Below, piece by piece: positions 38,183 to 50,953 of a DNA stretch of 64,000 bases; position 1 is the first letter of the stretch, and every line of letters starts with the position of its first letter. The notes under the pieces were generated by a model. That model was not told where the DNA came from and searched no databases. It worked only from the letters and a program-made list of their open reading frames with translations. The stretch is from Rotaria macrura (taxonomy: Eukaryota; Rotifera; Eurotatoria; Philodinida; Philodinidae): contig OENT01000608.1 of assembly GCA_900239685.1 (NCBI GenBank), positions 29,019-93,018 of the forward strand, given 5' to 3'. Made by a program: the position numbers and the translations under genes.

Positions 38183-39247
38183 ATGCCGCATTTATTAGTT
38201 AGTACTAAAATTCGTCTTGAGCCAGGCCCAACGATTGTTGGCGATCAACGAGCAGATCCAGAAGTAATGGCATATTTAGGAGCTACACTTTGCCATGAAA
38301 AATGTAACAATTAGTACGTATGGTATTCATGTCAAGTTCAAAATCTTTTAACTATTATTCGTTTATCTATCAAAGAATTTGCTTTAATCATTCTAGACAT
38401 GGGCATCTATCTTTAGATAGATAATTATAAGATTTTCTTGACAATGACGGAGATTCATTAGTAAAATTAAAAACTATGAATATAATAATTACCAGTGTCA
38501 TGTTTGTGACTGACATACTTAGATTGCTATGATAGTTTTGAGGTAGACGATTACCTTCTCATTGACCTTAATAAAGAAAACTTCTCTTTTGATCATTAGA
38601 TTTAAAATAAACATAGATAATAGTTATAATAATTAGTAGAACATAAACAAATCATTTTTTTGTTGCTAAGGAAAACAATCAGGATAATCATTTTCTATCT
38701 TGTTATCTATTAGTAGTTTTACATAACTTGATTCTGTTGGTTAATATGGAATATCCAAGTTGTACGAACGATTAGACAAGATAAACAATCCTATCGTAGT
38801 ACCTGAGACGGATGGAAAGGATCGTCGAATCTGAAATCAAAGGAAGTTAAAAATTATCCTTCAATCTCAAGTATTCTTCGATTTCAAAAAAAATTGATCC
38901 TCAACATTTTCACAGTCGGAAAAAGGTCTTGATAAAAATTTTCCGGAGCACAAGGATCATCGGTCTCCTCAAGTGACACTTTCCCTGTTCAGTATTAAAC
39001 AATTCTTCAGTATGAATCAGATGATTCCTTTATCAAACGTAAAATAAAACAATGCCTAATAAACAAAAGATTGATTTCTCATCAATCTAATTCACAAAAC
39101 TATACAATTTATTTCATTTTTAGTTCAGAATATCGTACCGATGAATGTGCACGTATTGTTCTTGATAAACTTGAAAAAATTGGTTATCATGTTATCTCCA
39201 TGACAGGTATTGGTCAAACATGCATTTGGTTATTACATAGAGACTAA
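38183..39247 (+). CDS. gchfr: GTP cyclohydrolase I feedback regulatory protein (GFRP)
   Basis: Exons 38183-38313 and 39124-39247 (phase 2 junction, 810-bp intron) give exactly 84 aa, the same length as the human protein. Key matches: MPHLLVSTKIRLEPGPTIVG with D-P-E-V-M near the N-terminus, CNNY followed by ARIVLDKLEKIGYHVISMTG, and IGQTCIWLLHR at the end. GFRP forms a pentamer on GTP cyclohydrolase I. It mediates inhibition by tetrahydrobiopterin and stimulation by phenylalanine, so it sets cofactor supply for aromatic amino-acid hydroxylases and nitric-oxide synthase. That role is known for the family and inferred here. It sits 59 bp behind FER on the same strand with an acceptor right before its ATG, suggesting co-transcription. 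A functional link to the kinase is not evident. Confidence 0.95.
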
Positions 39248-39685
39248 ATGTGAATACACATATCTATCTTTTACTTTACTCATATTCTTATCTATGCTCA
39301 ATTTAATCTCATCTTTTGGTGCAATGTTTTATAAGTTCGTTGTTTGGTTTTTCAAAGTTCTGTACTGTATTTGAGCGAAATATAGTGAAAAGAGCCAAAA
39401 AAGAAATGAAATGAAGATAACCAATCAACACACACACACACACACACGAAAAAACAAGAACACGACTCTAGACGAACAGTGCATACACACAAATAAAACC
39501 AACAGACATACACAAGCAGCACGGGAAAAGTAGTCATTTTTTTAATCGTTCATATGTCAAAAAAATAGAAGTTTTTGTTCGCTCACACATATTTTTTCTA
39601 GATAAATGACCGTACAGAAACAGAAAGAAAAACAAAAACGAGCTATTGCAAGAGTAGCATATACAAAAAAATATAATAATAAATA
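39248..39685. other. Convergent 3' region between GFRP and LIS1
   Basis: About 440 bp between two facing genes, likely only 3' UTRs. It contains a (CA)n run at 39428-39447. Confidence 0.6.
39428..39447. repeat. (CA)n microsatellite
   Basis: About ten CA units in the convergent intergenic gap. Confidence 0.95.
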
Positions 39686-42600
39686 CTAGCGACATTCCCA
39701 TACTTTAACTGAATTATCCACACTGCCTGTAATCACATATGGTTTATTTCGATGCATATCTAGAAAACATCAAACACAATAATAGAATCATGAAAACTAA
39801 AACAATGATTTCTTACCTAGTGATGTACAAAAATGAGTGTGAGCATCGATAGTTTTCGTGTTTCGTTTATTTTGTATATCCCACACACGTAGAGTTTTAT
39901 CATCAGAACAACTCAATAGATATTTTCCACCTGGATGGAAGCAAAGACCACGAACCCAATTATCATGACCATCCTAATAGAAAAAGAAAAAAAATAAATG
40001 AACTACAATCATCAAATGCTTAACATCATGACTTACTAATATAAATAAACATAATCCATTTGGAACATCCCACACTCGTATTGTCTTATCACGTGCACCG
40101 GATGCAATGTATGGACCAGAGCGTTTTTGTATCTATCAAAAAATAAATAAATAATTAAGATTATATTACGAATGATTTACTTAATCTATATGCGTATGTT
40201 AACACTAACTTTCAATGAATTCTTACTCCTAATTCGATAATGACATCTTTTTGCAACTGCAATGATTAATTTAAAAACATTCTTTTTTTGAATTTCGACT
40301 TGAAACTCAATGCATATCAAGGTCTTCATCTGAATATGTTAAGTATGATGTTTTTATTATCCATCAGTATTGTATTACATAAATACGAGCTTGCCAATAT
40401 ATTTGCGTTTTTCTTCAAGCTTTTAATAAGATCGAATTCTATGGCAATATGATATTCAAAACTGATGATAAGTCTGTACACGTGTAAGTTGAAGTGGATC
40501 ACAGAAACATTGATCCAATATGTAAAGTGATCTCAAAGATTGTTTAAAGGAAATTCTTATTTGCTAATCATTTCCTTCGTATTGTACCGATGACTAATAT
40601 ATGACTCGGCGGTTACTATGATCATAAATAGAGCAAACCACATACTAACATTCAAGTATATGTTGTTCGATTTATAGTAATTAATTAATCAAGTTTTCGC
40701 TATCGGATGTCAGTGAAATCAATTCAATCATATTATTTCATTGTATAGTACTAAAAATGGCAGTGAAAATCTGTCAGCATCTAAGAAATATCTTCTTTCT
40801 GTACATTAGGATTATGTAAAAATATATTATCTTTCTGCAACTGATACTATGTTGATAAGAGCTTCTTTTTAATGCAATAAGACGTTGTTCGTATTTTATC
40901 CTTGATATATTTTCATTATATATATATATATATAATGCTTCGTGTATGTGATGGAATACATCAGGGCTTCGTATATCAACTTAACAACTCATTTTAGACA
41001 ACAGTTAATGACCTTCGATGGCTGCACAGCTAGGACTACATAGAATAGTTGAATTACTGAGCGCGTTGAATGGATAAGAATAAATGCAAACATAGACACA
41101 AGCATTACGAATGAATGAACTCAATGAAGTGCTCACCATGAGAATAACAACAGTGAAATAAATAGTTGATAATGAATTTGTTTTTCTCCTGTTGTTGACA
41201 TTAATTTATCTGAATGAACATCTGATGAATTTCAAAAGAATTTAAATTAGTTTTGAAAGAATTCAATATTCTTTTTTTCGTTATCTTTCTCCAAGAATAG
41301 GAATCATCACGGTGGATGTCATTTGATGAATTCGTAATTTAGTTAGCTATATTTTTTCTTCTATTCATTAAAATTCCTCTCGTGTATTGAAGCATTTGTC
41401 TCAAAAAAGAATCTATTGGTCATACAGATGCACTGGATATACAACCTAGATAATTTCGAAAAGTGAAAAAAAAGAACGAAAGGGACTATTATTTCTTATC
41501 AATACACGAGCATGTGACCTTTTTTTGTCATTGAATCTGTTATTTTTCTTTCCACAGTTGTAAATAGACGAGATAAGAATTTCTCAAGTACTAAGTTTGA
41601 TGTAGCACAGCACATATAAAATATTTAATTTAAATCAATATCGATTTTGGCGTAAATCCTCATCGGAATAAAAATAAGAATAGTTATTATTGTGAATGAT
41701 GAATACATAATCTAGGATTAATGATAGTTATTTGAAAGAAATGAAAAATGTCGGCTCTCGACAATGACTTCCTTAAGTATGTTTGAAAAATGAGAAAATA
41801 TTGAATAGCAAGACTTTCATGTCGTCAGATAAGAGTCTTTAGCAAGAACAAAAAATACATCACTAAGGAAATAGATGATTATTGAATGGTGTCATTCAAA
41901 CGAGATCAAGTAGTATACCTCAATTCCACCATTAGGAATAGGTTGAGTTATATATGAGCCAGCAGAATCTGGTGCCCAAGCAATACATTCAACAACATTG
42001 TCATGACCACGTAATTCACCTTTACATTCACCATTTGGTAATGACCATATTCTTATTGTCTAAATAATTATTTCGTGTCGTTTTTTTTTACTTTGATAAA
42101 AGATAAATCAATAATACAACATACATGATCAGCTGATGAACTTGCAATCAATGTTCCATCGTGAAAAACACGTACCATACGTATCCATTCTCCGTGCCCA
42201 GAAAGAGTTTTAATACAAAATCTATTCACATATACACATTGGCTTGTACAATATCCATGAATTAAAACATTGAGTACTTACGTCGTTGATACTTCCCATA
42301 TTTTAATTGTTTTATCACGACTACCGGATAGAATATAATCACCACTGGGCGTAAATGTTACTGAAGATACATTATGATCATGACCTACGAATAGAATGAA
42401 AATTTGAAAGACAAAACTGTATCCATTGGTATTTTCTTTTACCATGCATTGTCTTAACACATTGATAGGTTTGAAAATCCCATAATCGAATGCTCATATC
42501 AGCCGAGCACGATACTAATACAAGAAGAAAATATGAAGATAAAACGAAATTCTTTATTATTAAAAATATAAGAATATATTCACCTAGCCATTTGCCTGTA

Positions 42601-43775
42601 TGATCGAAAGCAATGTCTTGCACCGGTGCCGTATGGCCTTTTAATGTTCGTTCCTGTTCACCTGATTCATAGTCCCAAATCTATAAAGATATTTATTATT
42701 CGAGTTGAGTTTCATCAATAAATTTTGTTTGTTGTCTTTCCTACTTTGATTGTGGCATCTTCACTTGCTGATGCAATAACATCGAAAGTTGGATGAAAGA
42801 CAACACGTGTCACTGGATCACGATGACCTCTTAAATCAAATTTTTCAGGTGGCCGAGGTATCCATTCGGTGGGTGAACGTTTTTCTCTTGTCGGCCCACC
42901 TACCGTTGCTTCTTGAAGAGCTTCTCGCAATTTTGACTCGAAGTCCTGAACCTTTAAAATATAAGTTACACATTGAAATCGAATGAAGGTTATGTCTATA
43001 AAAAGAACAAATCCCCTTTGGCACAGGTTATTTACATAATAATTATTGAACTACAATAATTCGCTGAGATAAGATTTTATTTTAATCGTTATCATATCGA
43101 TATTTTCTTTCCAATGGAATAGGAAATCGATAGAATTCATAGACATCACATTCTTCATGTCACTAGATCTAAAACTATCCTTTAAGGTTTTATGGTAGAC
43201 ATCAGAATAGACAGTTTTAGATTTTTTTTTCTTCATTAAATCATATGATGTCCTGTTCTCATTTTTTTCTCGTTCCATTCTATTATTACCCCCACAACAT
43301 TACTATACTATCACTAAAAGATATGAAATATTCTATTCTTCAATAGAATCAGTTTTCACTCTTGTAGAAAGTTTTGCAACTATTTATTCTCAATAAACTA
43401 ACGTTAAATATTGATTAGGCAATATGAATTGTTTCTTGTTTTTTTAATCTTACTTTTCTCTGTAGTCTTATGACTGAAGTCCATTTTTTTTCTAGTTGAT
43501 CTTTTTGCTCGGCACTACCACTAATGGACTAAAATAGTTAGAAAAAAGAATAGAATAGTAAAATTGGAGAAAAAAGAATTTTCTTTACATACAACGTTCG
43601 CTTCTTTACAAAATTCTTTACATGATAGATTATAACCATTTGTTACTAGATAATCAGCGATAGCCTGATTACTAAAATATTCATATGCATATATGATGAA
43701 TGAAAACAGATGAACACAAGACAACATAATCAATCAAACTTACAGTTCATTTTTTTGTCTTTCAGAAAGAACCAT
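39686..43775 (-). CDS. pafah1b1: LIS1/PAFAH1B1 dynein regulator, LisH plus WD40 repeats (12 exons)
   Basis: Exons in transcript order: 43775-43744, 43671-43593, 43528-43454, 42951-42745, 42680-42584, 42514-42443, 42384-42282, 42221-42125, 42059-41919, 40132-40037, 39973-39817, 39759-39686. All are GT-AG with matching phases; the sum is 1230 nt (409 aa; human LIS1 has 410). The N-terminus [11 protein letters not shown] and [11 protein letters not shown] form the LisH dimerisation motif. A coiled coil follows (about 50-85), then [13 protein letters not shown], then seven WD repeats with typical ends (TIKIWDY, SIRLWDF, TIKIWEV, TIRIWSL, TIRVWDV, TLRVWDI) and the C-terminus [15 protein letters not shown]1 binds dynein and Ndel1 and is needed for nuclear movement and spindle placement. 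The long insert that vertebrates carry in the loop before the fifth repeat is replaced here by a shorter, different one. A 1786-bp intron separates exons 9 and 10. TMEM127 lies 182 bp upstream on the same strand. Confidence 0.96.
40133..41918 (-). other. Long LIS1 intron (1786 bp)
   Basis: AT-rich, with a (TA)n run near 40915-40935. No coding or mobile-element signature was recognised. The other LIS1 introns are between about 40 and 500 bp. Confidence 0.7.
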
Positions 43776-43957
43776 GTTGAGTAGTGAAACATAGGCAATC
43801 AGAAATTACTTGATATTCTCTGATATAATATTATCATTATCTAAAATTTTCTCATATACTTATCATAAATATGCTACATACAATCACTGTTGAAGCAAAG
43901 ATACAGAAACCAAAAAAGTATCTATAGAAAGATTTATTTACATTGCTAAAAGAAATC
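43776..43957 (-). promoter_or_regulatory. Short TMEM127-LIS1 intercistronic gap with an internal acceptor
   Basis: On the minus strand the gap holds a T-rich acceptor (AAAATTTTAG) near 43836, about 60 bases before the LIS1 ATG. This could serve as a cis or trans acceptor for the LIS1 mRNA. No obvious TATA box was seen. Confidence 0.4.
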
Positions 43958-45046
43958 TTATTCAGAATTGTAATCCGGTGGTGGTTCATCAACATCTGGA
44001 ACAGTCGATACAGTTGCTGGTAGTGATCGTTCAACTAATAATGGTTGCTCACGTCTTGACCAATGATCAATTAATCTAAATTTAGAAAGTTTTCTTAAGA
44101 TTGACTCAAATGAAAAAATAATTTATTTCAAATATTCGTTGCATTTTCTTTGATACCAATGAAAATTTTCAAGAATATTTACCTCTCTAAATCATCTTCG
44201 TCGTTTGTTGGATATCTTTTTAAAAGTGCAAAACTTATTGCTAACAATAGAAGAACGTTTGATATAACAAGAAGATAATATGCTATATCGAATTGTACTT
44301 CAATTTTTTTACCGATTTTCAAACGTGTCTTATCTTGAATGTTGTATATGATTTCTGATACATAAAAACAAAGACCAATCACAATTAGAGAAAGAAAGAC
44401 TAAAACAAAAATAATAAAAATAAATTCACTTGTTCAATAATTAATATATTAAAACCTTTTACCGGATAGAATATACCAGAAAGCGTAGCGTCTCATAAGT
44501 TTTAATGGATATTTCATTGGTCCTAATGCATCTAGTATAAATCCAATAGTTGATGAAATTATTGCTAAACACATACATGTAATCATTAAACGAAGTATTA
44601 ACAATGCATGTGTATCAATACAACCATTCAATTCTATAGAAAACACAAATGCATGATATTGTGTTGTCTTAATTTAGCCTATAAAACAAACCCATATTAT
44701 TATTTGGTTTGAATTGATAAACTTCATTCATTGCCACAGAAGAATCCCATGGTACAGGAACACGTACGACAAATAATTTTCCCATAGCAAAAAACATATA
44801 TAATCCAATATATTTGAAATTACATAGTCCACCATTTAACCAAAGTAAACGATGATCGAATAAACTTACGGTTAATGTAGCTATAGCAAACATACTACAT
44901 AGAGCTGAAGCATAATTTCGTTCATATTTCCTTGATAAAACAATGTCTTCTCTACTATTATTATTATTCAGTGGATTAATACGGATTGATGATGTCACAG
45001 ATGATCGTAGACGTGAGAAGAATCTCATTGAATTTGATGGAGACAT
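43958..45046 (-). CDS. tmem127: TMEM127-like four-helix endosomal membrane protein (4 exons)
   Basis: Exons in transcript order: 45046-44692, 44633-44463, 44399-44183, 44075-43958 (861 nt, 286 aa; human TMEM127 has 238). Matches to the family: an N-terminal Ser/Asn/Arg-rich tail, then ALCSMFAIATLTVSLFD, W-L-x-x-x-G-x-C, LRLMITCMCLAIISSTIGF, LDALGPMKYPLKLMRRYAFW, ISNVLLLLAISFALLKRYPT, and a C-terminal PPxY motif (PPPDY) close to the end. Mammalian TMEM127 is a tumour suppressor that limits mTORC1 signalling at endosomes and lysosomes, and its PPxY motif recruits HECT ligases of the NEDD4 class. Both roles are inferred here. The stop lies 182 bp before the LIS1 ATG on the same strand. Confidence 0.85.
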
Positions 45047-48000
45047 GAGATGAAATAATTAGTGTCGTTTTTTTAAAATATGTATTTGTTTATTTGCTTA
45101 AGTTACAGATTAATCATTAACACCATTAAAACATAATTGTAATATTATCTACCTTCATTTAAATAGATTCAATATTTTCATTGGATGATTCAAATGAATG
45201 TCTTTAATTGAATTGAATTGAGTAAATGGGGACAAATCGTATGAACCATTCGTTCGAAAGGTTTTTATTTATTTCTTATCTATTGGTTGAAATGTGTAGC
45301 CCAAAGATTTTACACAATAACAGATGGCAGTGTGCTGACGAGCGAAAAGAAGTATAACTTTTTTTTTAAATATTTTTGCCGTAGCATCTTGCGATAGATT
45401 AGAACAGAAGAAAGTAAAATAGAGTTTTTAATGGCTAGTTGTTCAATGTTAACAAAGCTAAACATTCGATTGATTTCGATTTACCATGCGATCAAAGAAG
45501 TTAGGAAAGAAGTAGTTGATGACACTGTTGATTACATACATGGAGTGTGAAAAAAGTTTCTTTCTGATGAAAGACGTACGCAACATTGTAAATCCAAGGC
45601 AAGACAATAAGATAGTTGTTACTGAATCGTAGCGTATCAAGAGAAACAAGGTTTATAAGTTGGATGATAATAGAACACTATATCGATAACACATATCTAT
45701 GTTGCAGAACTCAACATTCTACGGATCGAAAAAGTTTCTTCGCCATTTCATAGAAAAGTAGATGAGATGCAAAATGAGATTGTATGAAAAGCGCATATCA
45801 GTGGATTTAGTCGTTTTGAATCAATCAATGTCACTCGAAACAAATTCACATTTTCTGAGTAATTGTTACAAGGTAATTATTCGAAACATGCAACAGAGTT
45901 TACATCGACTTTACACGATTGCAATGAAACTTTCTGAGTTAGTAGGGCTTACGCTTGTAAACCATAGGACTACATTCAGAAAACCTTGTGAAGAGGTGCA
46001 TTGTGTGATTTTCAAGTCAAACCTTCTTCTCTGGAATTTCTTCATTCAAAATGACAGAAAGGTTAACATTTGACAGGAACAACTGTTAAAACGGCAATCA
46101 TTCCATTAAGCAGAAACGTTGTTATTTAACATTATTGCTGCCTCAAAAGTTTCATATAAATATATATTTGTTTTTGAGTTTTTGCATGTTGAATTTCTCC
46201 GTCAAGAAACAATGTTTCATTAACAACTTTAAACTCATTAGCATTATCTTTGAACTGACTATTTAGATTTAAGATTTAGAAGGATTTAAAACCTAACTTT
46301 TCCCTTCAACTTCAGTACTTTTTTCTCAGAAAATATAGAATGTCGGTGAAGAGACCAACATATATTCTTAGTCCATTCGAATTGAACTGCCAAAATAAAA
46401 AAAATTTCACAATTAACTCAGGAATTTCAGTATCAACGATTTTCGATACTATTTCTACAGGAATTTTAAAGAATTTTTGAATTCATTGGTCCTGGAAGTA
46501 AATAAACTGTTTTTTTAATGTTGAATAACAACGTGCCTACTTAATGAAATGATTAGCTCTTTCAAGAATAGTTCCTTCTGGGAAATTTCAAGCTTCCTAT
46601 CAGTTAAAATGGAGAAATTCTAGAAATCATGGTTTGACTTGAAAACTCGAAAATGGACCTCTTCACAGGGTTTTCAAAATGTTTTTTGAATGTACCTCTA
46701 TGTTTACAAGTGCAAGCCCTACTAACTCAGAGAATTTCATTCCATTCACATAAACTCAATGTAAACTATGCTACATTTTCGAATTCATTATCCTATATAT
46801 TGTAACTTTTATGTCGAATAACTTCCACAGCTCTGTAGATGCGAACTTGTTTGAACTGAGTTTCTAGAAAAATTGAATAATCCCTTTCTGAAATAGTTAT
46901 GCTGTACGTTTTTTTTCTCTTGATGTTTCATCTAACATCATTCTTGCATGCATATCGAATCTTCGAATTTGATGTCAGTTCATTACTGTTGATTGTCTTC
47001 GATTTCAAGTATGGAGGAGGAATTTTCGGATTAAAATAAGAGTTACTTTTATAGAAATGAGATTCAACTCTCTAGCGATTTTAAGACAAGGAATAATAGT
47101 GGCGTCATAGATTTTTCGTTTATATCCTATAAACATCTGAAATATGAACCATACTTATCACATGATAGAGGACTGGATTAAAAAAAAGGCTTTTTAGATT
47201 TTCATGAAATTTGTTGAAGAGATTGAACTCGAGTATCTTCTTCTACGGGTCCTATTCATGCAATTATTGCAATGTATTTGTTTTCATGTAAATAGTGGCT
47301 CTTTCAAAATAATCAACAACAACTAATACTACATTTAATAAGAGACTAATGTATGCAAAATAGATACCGGATGAAATATTGTGTACTAGTAGATCATTTT
47401 GAATAAGATTAATCGAATGAAGGTGCTAGAATCATTAACAAGTTTTAAATTCAAGTAACACTCAGGTTAGAGAGTACTGTTAGGTGAAATCGGCCCTGCC
47501 ATTAGATCGAATATCAAAATCATCGAGAAACAAGAAGAACTATTTGAACATATATTTTATAACTGAATCCGTTTTTTTTGGAACACTCTTCATAAAAGAA
47601 AGTCTTCATCAGGTCTGAAACGGATTTATAATATTGCTGCAGTCAATTGCTCAGATGCCACAATTGAAGTTGTCTAATATCGAAATGTAGTCGCTTCTCT
47701 CCAGTTTGGTAGTTTTGTGACGTATTCACTTGCTTTGAAACTAAGTCGAAGATTTTTCCTGATTCGAATGATATCTACATTTAGTAAACTGTCAATCCAT
47801 TTTATACGTTTCAATATTTTCATTGGATTGTTCTATGTATGTTAGTATCAAGCGGATATGATTGAAAAATTATCAAGAATCAATAAAGAAAAACAAAAAG
47901 TTTCAAATAGTTTGATAATAACCGATTCATTCGAGTCTTCAATTTAAAGGCAAAGCTTATGCTATTCATGATCTTTGTTAGTTAACACCATTGAACATTA

Positions 48001-50953
48001 AGCAATAACATGATACCGATAAATTGTAAACACGTATGAAAAATTTCTTACCGTTCTATTGACTCAAAGTAAAAGAACCCTTTTAAAATATTTTACATCG
48101 CTTCTGTATGTCGTCTATATGAAATTCACTTGAAGACTAGTCAAACAAATTTTATATTTTCTAATGAATTGAATCGAGTTCATTAATGAACAGTGTCAAA
48201 CAATGCGACTATTTATTACAGAGACTCCACAAATATTACAAGCATATTGAAGACAGCATACATTCTTGTAAATTCGCAGCCATTTGATTGATGACCAATC
48301 ATTGCAAACAATCTCATGCAAGATACTGAAAGTTTACATCATTTTTCAATCAGGTTCTGAATGTTTGGTTGTTAGTTGACTATATCATATTTGAAGTTTT
48401 TCACGGTGTATGTTTGACTATACTATAATTCGAGAATTTTTTTTTCTCCTGGTCATGTTCCGACATCAACATGGCATTGATGTATTGACATTGAACGATG
48501 CTGGTATCAATTGTAAATGATACGATCATAATATATGAATACTCATATCACAATATTTGACGTTCCGAATACTAAGAAACAGACGGAAAGTACACATGTC
48601 AGTGTTCTTCATTCTTCCGAACGGTAACACATTCCTACTTGTGATTGCTGAGATTGCATTCAATATAAATAATGTACAGCATACTGATCGAATCGCTCGA
48701 TAATCTTTGTCATAGTAAGTAAAATAAAGAATATCACAAAACGAACTGAGCTGTCATTTCTGGAACTACTACGTAGCATGAAATTTCATGATCTTCATCT
48801 GCAAGGTTGTAGGAACTGCATATGTGTAGAGCTTGTAGATACTTAGGACATTCCTGAGAAATCTATTCGTCACACTTTCAATCGTGATACTGAAAAGAGA
48901 CGTTTCTAATTTTTGAATGATTTCTTGTAAATGGTATTTATGTATGATGAGTCTCAGGATGCGTAGAGATGATAGCTACAACACCTTCATATCTACAAGA
49001 ACTGAATGAATAACTACTATGTTTTCAATTATTACTGTTCTAAATCTTCAATGACATATTCCATTGAAAAACTACAGATTCGACGAGCCAAAGAATGATT
49101 TAAAACACGTTCTTCATCATGTAGCATAAATTAAAGGAAGTACCTTTAACATATCGGGAGCATTATTACTACTTAATTATGCTTAAAAAATGAGAGCAAA
49201 TCTATGGAGCATTACAAACAACCAATAGCAGTTAGTGCTGTATGACCATAGTATCGTAAATTATATTAGCCCTGTTAGTTCACCTAAATCTGTATTCTGA
49301 AACATTACTAGAAACATGATAAAATGAACTTGACTGACTTCCAACTGTCGTTCCTATAGTAAAAGAAGATTCTTCAAATAGTCGAACATTCAGTTTAATA
49401 GAGTGGATTTTTTAATTTCAAACAAATGTGTTCGACTTTGTTTGTAAATTCAAAAACAACTCATTCAAACCTTTTTATTTTCATCTCGATTATGAACAAA
49501 TGATTGTATAACAGATATTAAAATATAGATCTGCACAAAACTTTGAGCGAGATGCAAATTCAAACTAAATCATACAGTTCACAGAAAATATTTATTTATC
49601 GTAAATACTGTTTGATATTGTACCATTTAATAAAACATCATGTTTTCATTGCTAGACGTAATGTTGAAATCTATTCAGCATTTTCACGAATTATGTTCAG
49701 TAATAGTTTTTTTTCTTGGCCTACTGAAATATTTAATGTTTCTTCGTTGTTTTACACCATAATGTACTACTGTAAAACATACTGAGATCCTATGTAAATA
49801 GATGATATTTATTGTTGCCTTTGTGATAGAATCTTTGAAGAAATTGAACGCAGGCCCTCTATATTTTGTTCGAATATAGCCAATTTATCCAAACGTATCT
49901 GTAATCCCTCTTTACATGTTGTTGTCTATTATCGATTGATCCATACGCTTTGTATACTTGTTATAATTAATATTGGCACTCTACCTGTATGGAATAAGTC
50001 AAGCATGTTGATTGACTAATTTCTTTGAATTATTTCAAGATTGTTTGCATTGAATTTTGAACATAATATATATCTAATAGATAATTGCTGAATTACTTTA
50101 GCTGCTCGAATATGATTACTATTTTGGTACATTTTTACATCGTATAATAAATGTAGTAAATCAACATTTGATGCTCAGGTATATCCTTGTACCTAAAATT
50201 TATCTTGATAAAAACAAATTATACCAATTTAGCTAATGATTTCAACAAATGCTTATTTTATGCTTATTTAATATTATTTTGTTCAGCCTATATGAACTAA
50301 TGATATATCTACATAGGGTAATTTTCAACCAACAAATTATGTCTGCTCTAGTTTTGAATAGCTATGTAAAATTTACTGAAAAGCCAAAGGCACAATTTAT
50401 TCAAATAATTTATTTTTCTTGCAATAATTTCTATTTTCTTGTTATCGAAATTATCAATTAACCTCAATTATTGTGTATGTAAACGTTTTGGTGCATACAT
50501 AAAAAGGACAATTTGTTTGGTCAATAAATATATTGAAATGATATTTTATTTGTTTCTATTTTGTTAAAAAAGAAACGAATGTTGATCATATATATTCTTT
50601 TTTCTTTTTTGCAACTCTAACTGAAAATATATTTTATGAAGATGTAAACACGATGATCATTCAGGTATAGAAAATGTCATTCAATTATGAAAATATCAAC
50701 AGTTACCTTACGACTGATGGTATCTGCAAGAGAGCAAAAAAAATGCACGTGTTTATCGATAGGTAAGAAGAGTCTATGCGTAAAAATGACTATAAAGAAC
50801 GGATGCTTGCATTTATACGAGAGTGAAATGTATTAAAATCAGTTGTTTTCATTTTTCCTTGTCACCACTGTGTCTCTCACGACGTCATTAGTAAATATTA
50901 AAAGGATACGTATTGCTTCTACAATTTATTCTATTTAATAGTTAAGCGCGAAT
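45047..50953. other. Gene-poor region between TMEM127 and Kir
   Basis: About 5.9 kb, AT-rich. Its main structure is the large inverted repeat at 45.84-46.86 kb. Frames at 45762-46073 (largely inside the repeat arm), 49543-49785 and 50249-50461 have no recognisable domain and no convincing splice context. The Kir promoter should be near 50.7-50.9 kb. Confidence 0.5.
45839..46856. repeat. Large imperfect inverted repeat (fold-back), arms about 300 bp
   Basis: The left arm (about 45839-46133) and right arm (about 46516-46856) are reverse complements with frequent mismatches and small indels. Exact anchors: 45934-45950 with 46714-46730 (17 bp), and 46009-46023 with 46631-46645 (15 bp). A longer near-match joins 46092-46133 with 46516-46557. 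The spacer is about 380 bp. No transposase was recognised, and ends and target duplication are unclear. It may be an old fold-back or MITE-like element or an inverted duplication. Confidence 0.75.

Noticed and set aside
45762-46073. 103-codon frame as a gene
   Set aside because: It lies largely within an arm of the large inverted repeat and has no recognisable features.
49543-50461. Two hydrophobic frames that might be a receptor fragment
   Set aside because: No conserved receptor motif, interrupted by stops; AT-rich sequence readily yields Phe/Ile/Tyr-rich frames.
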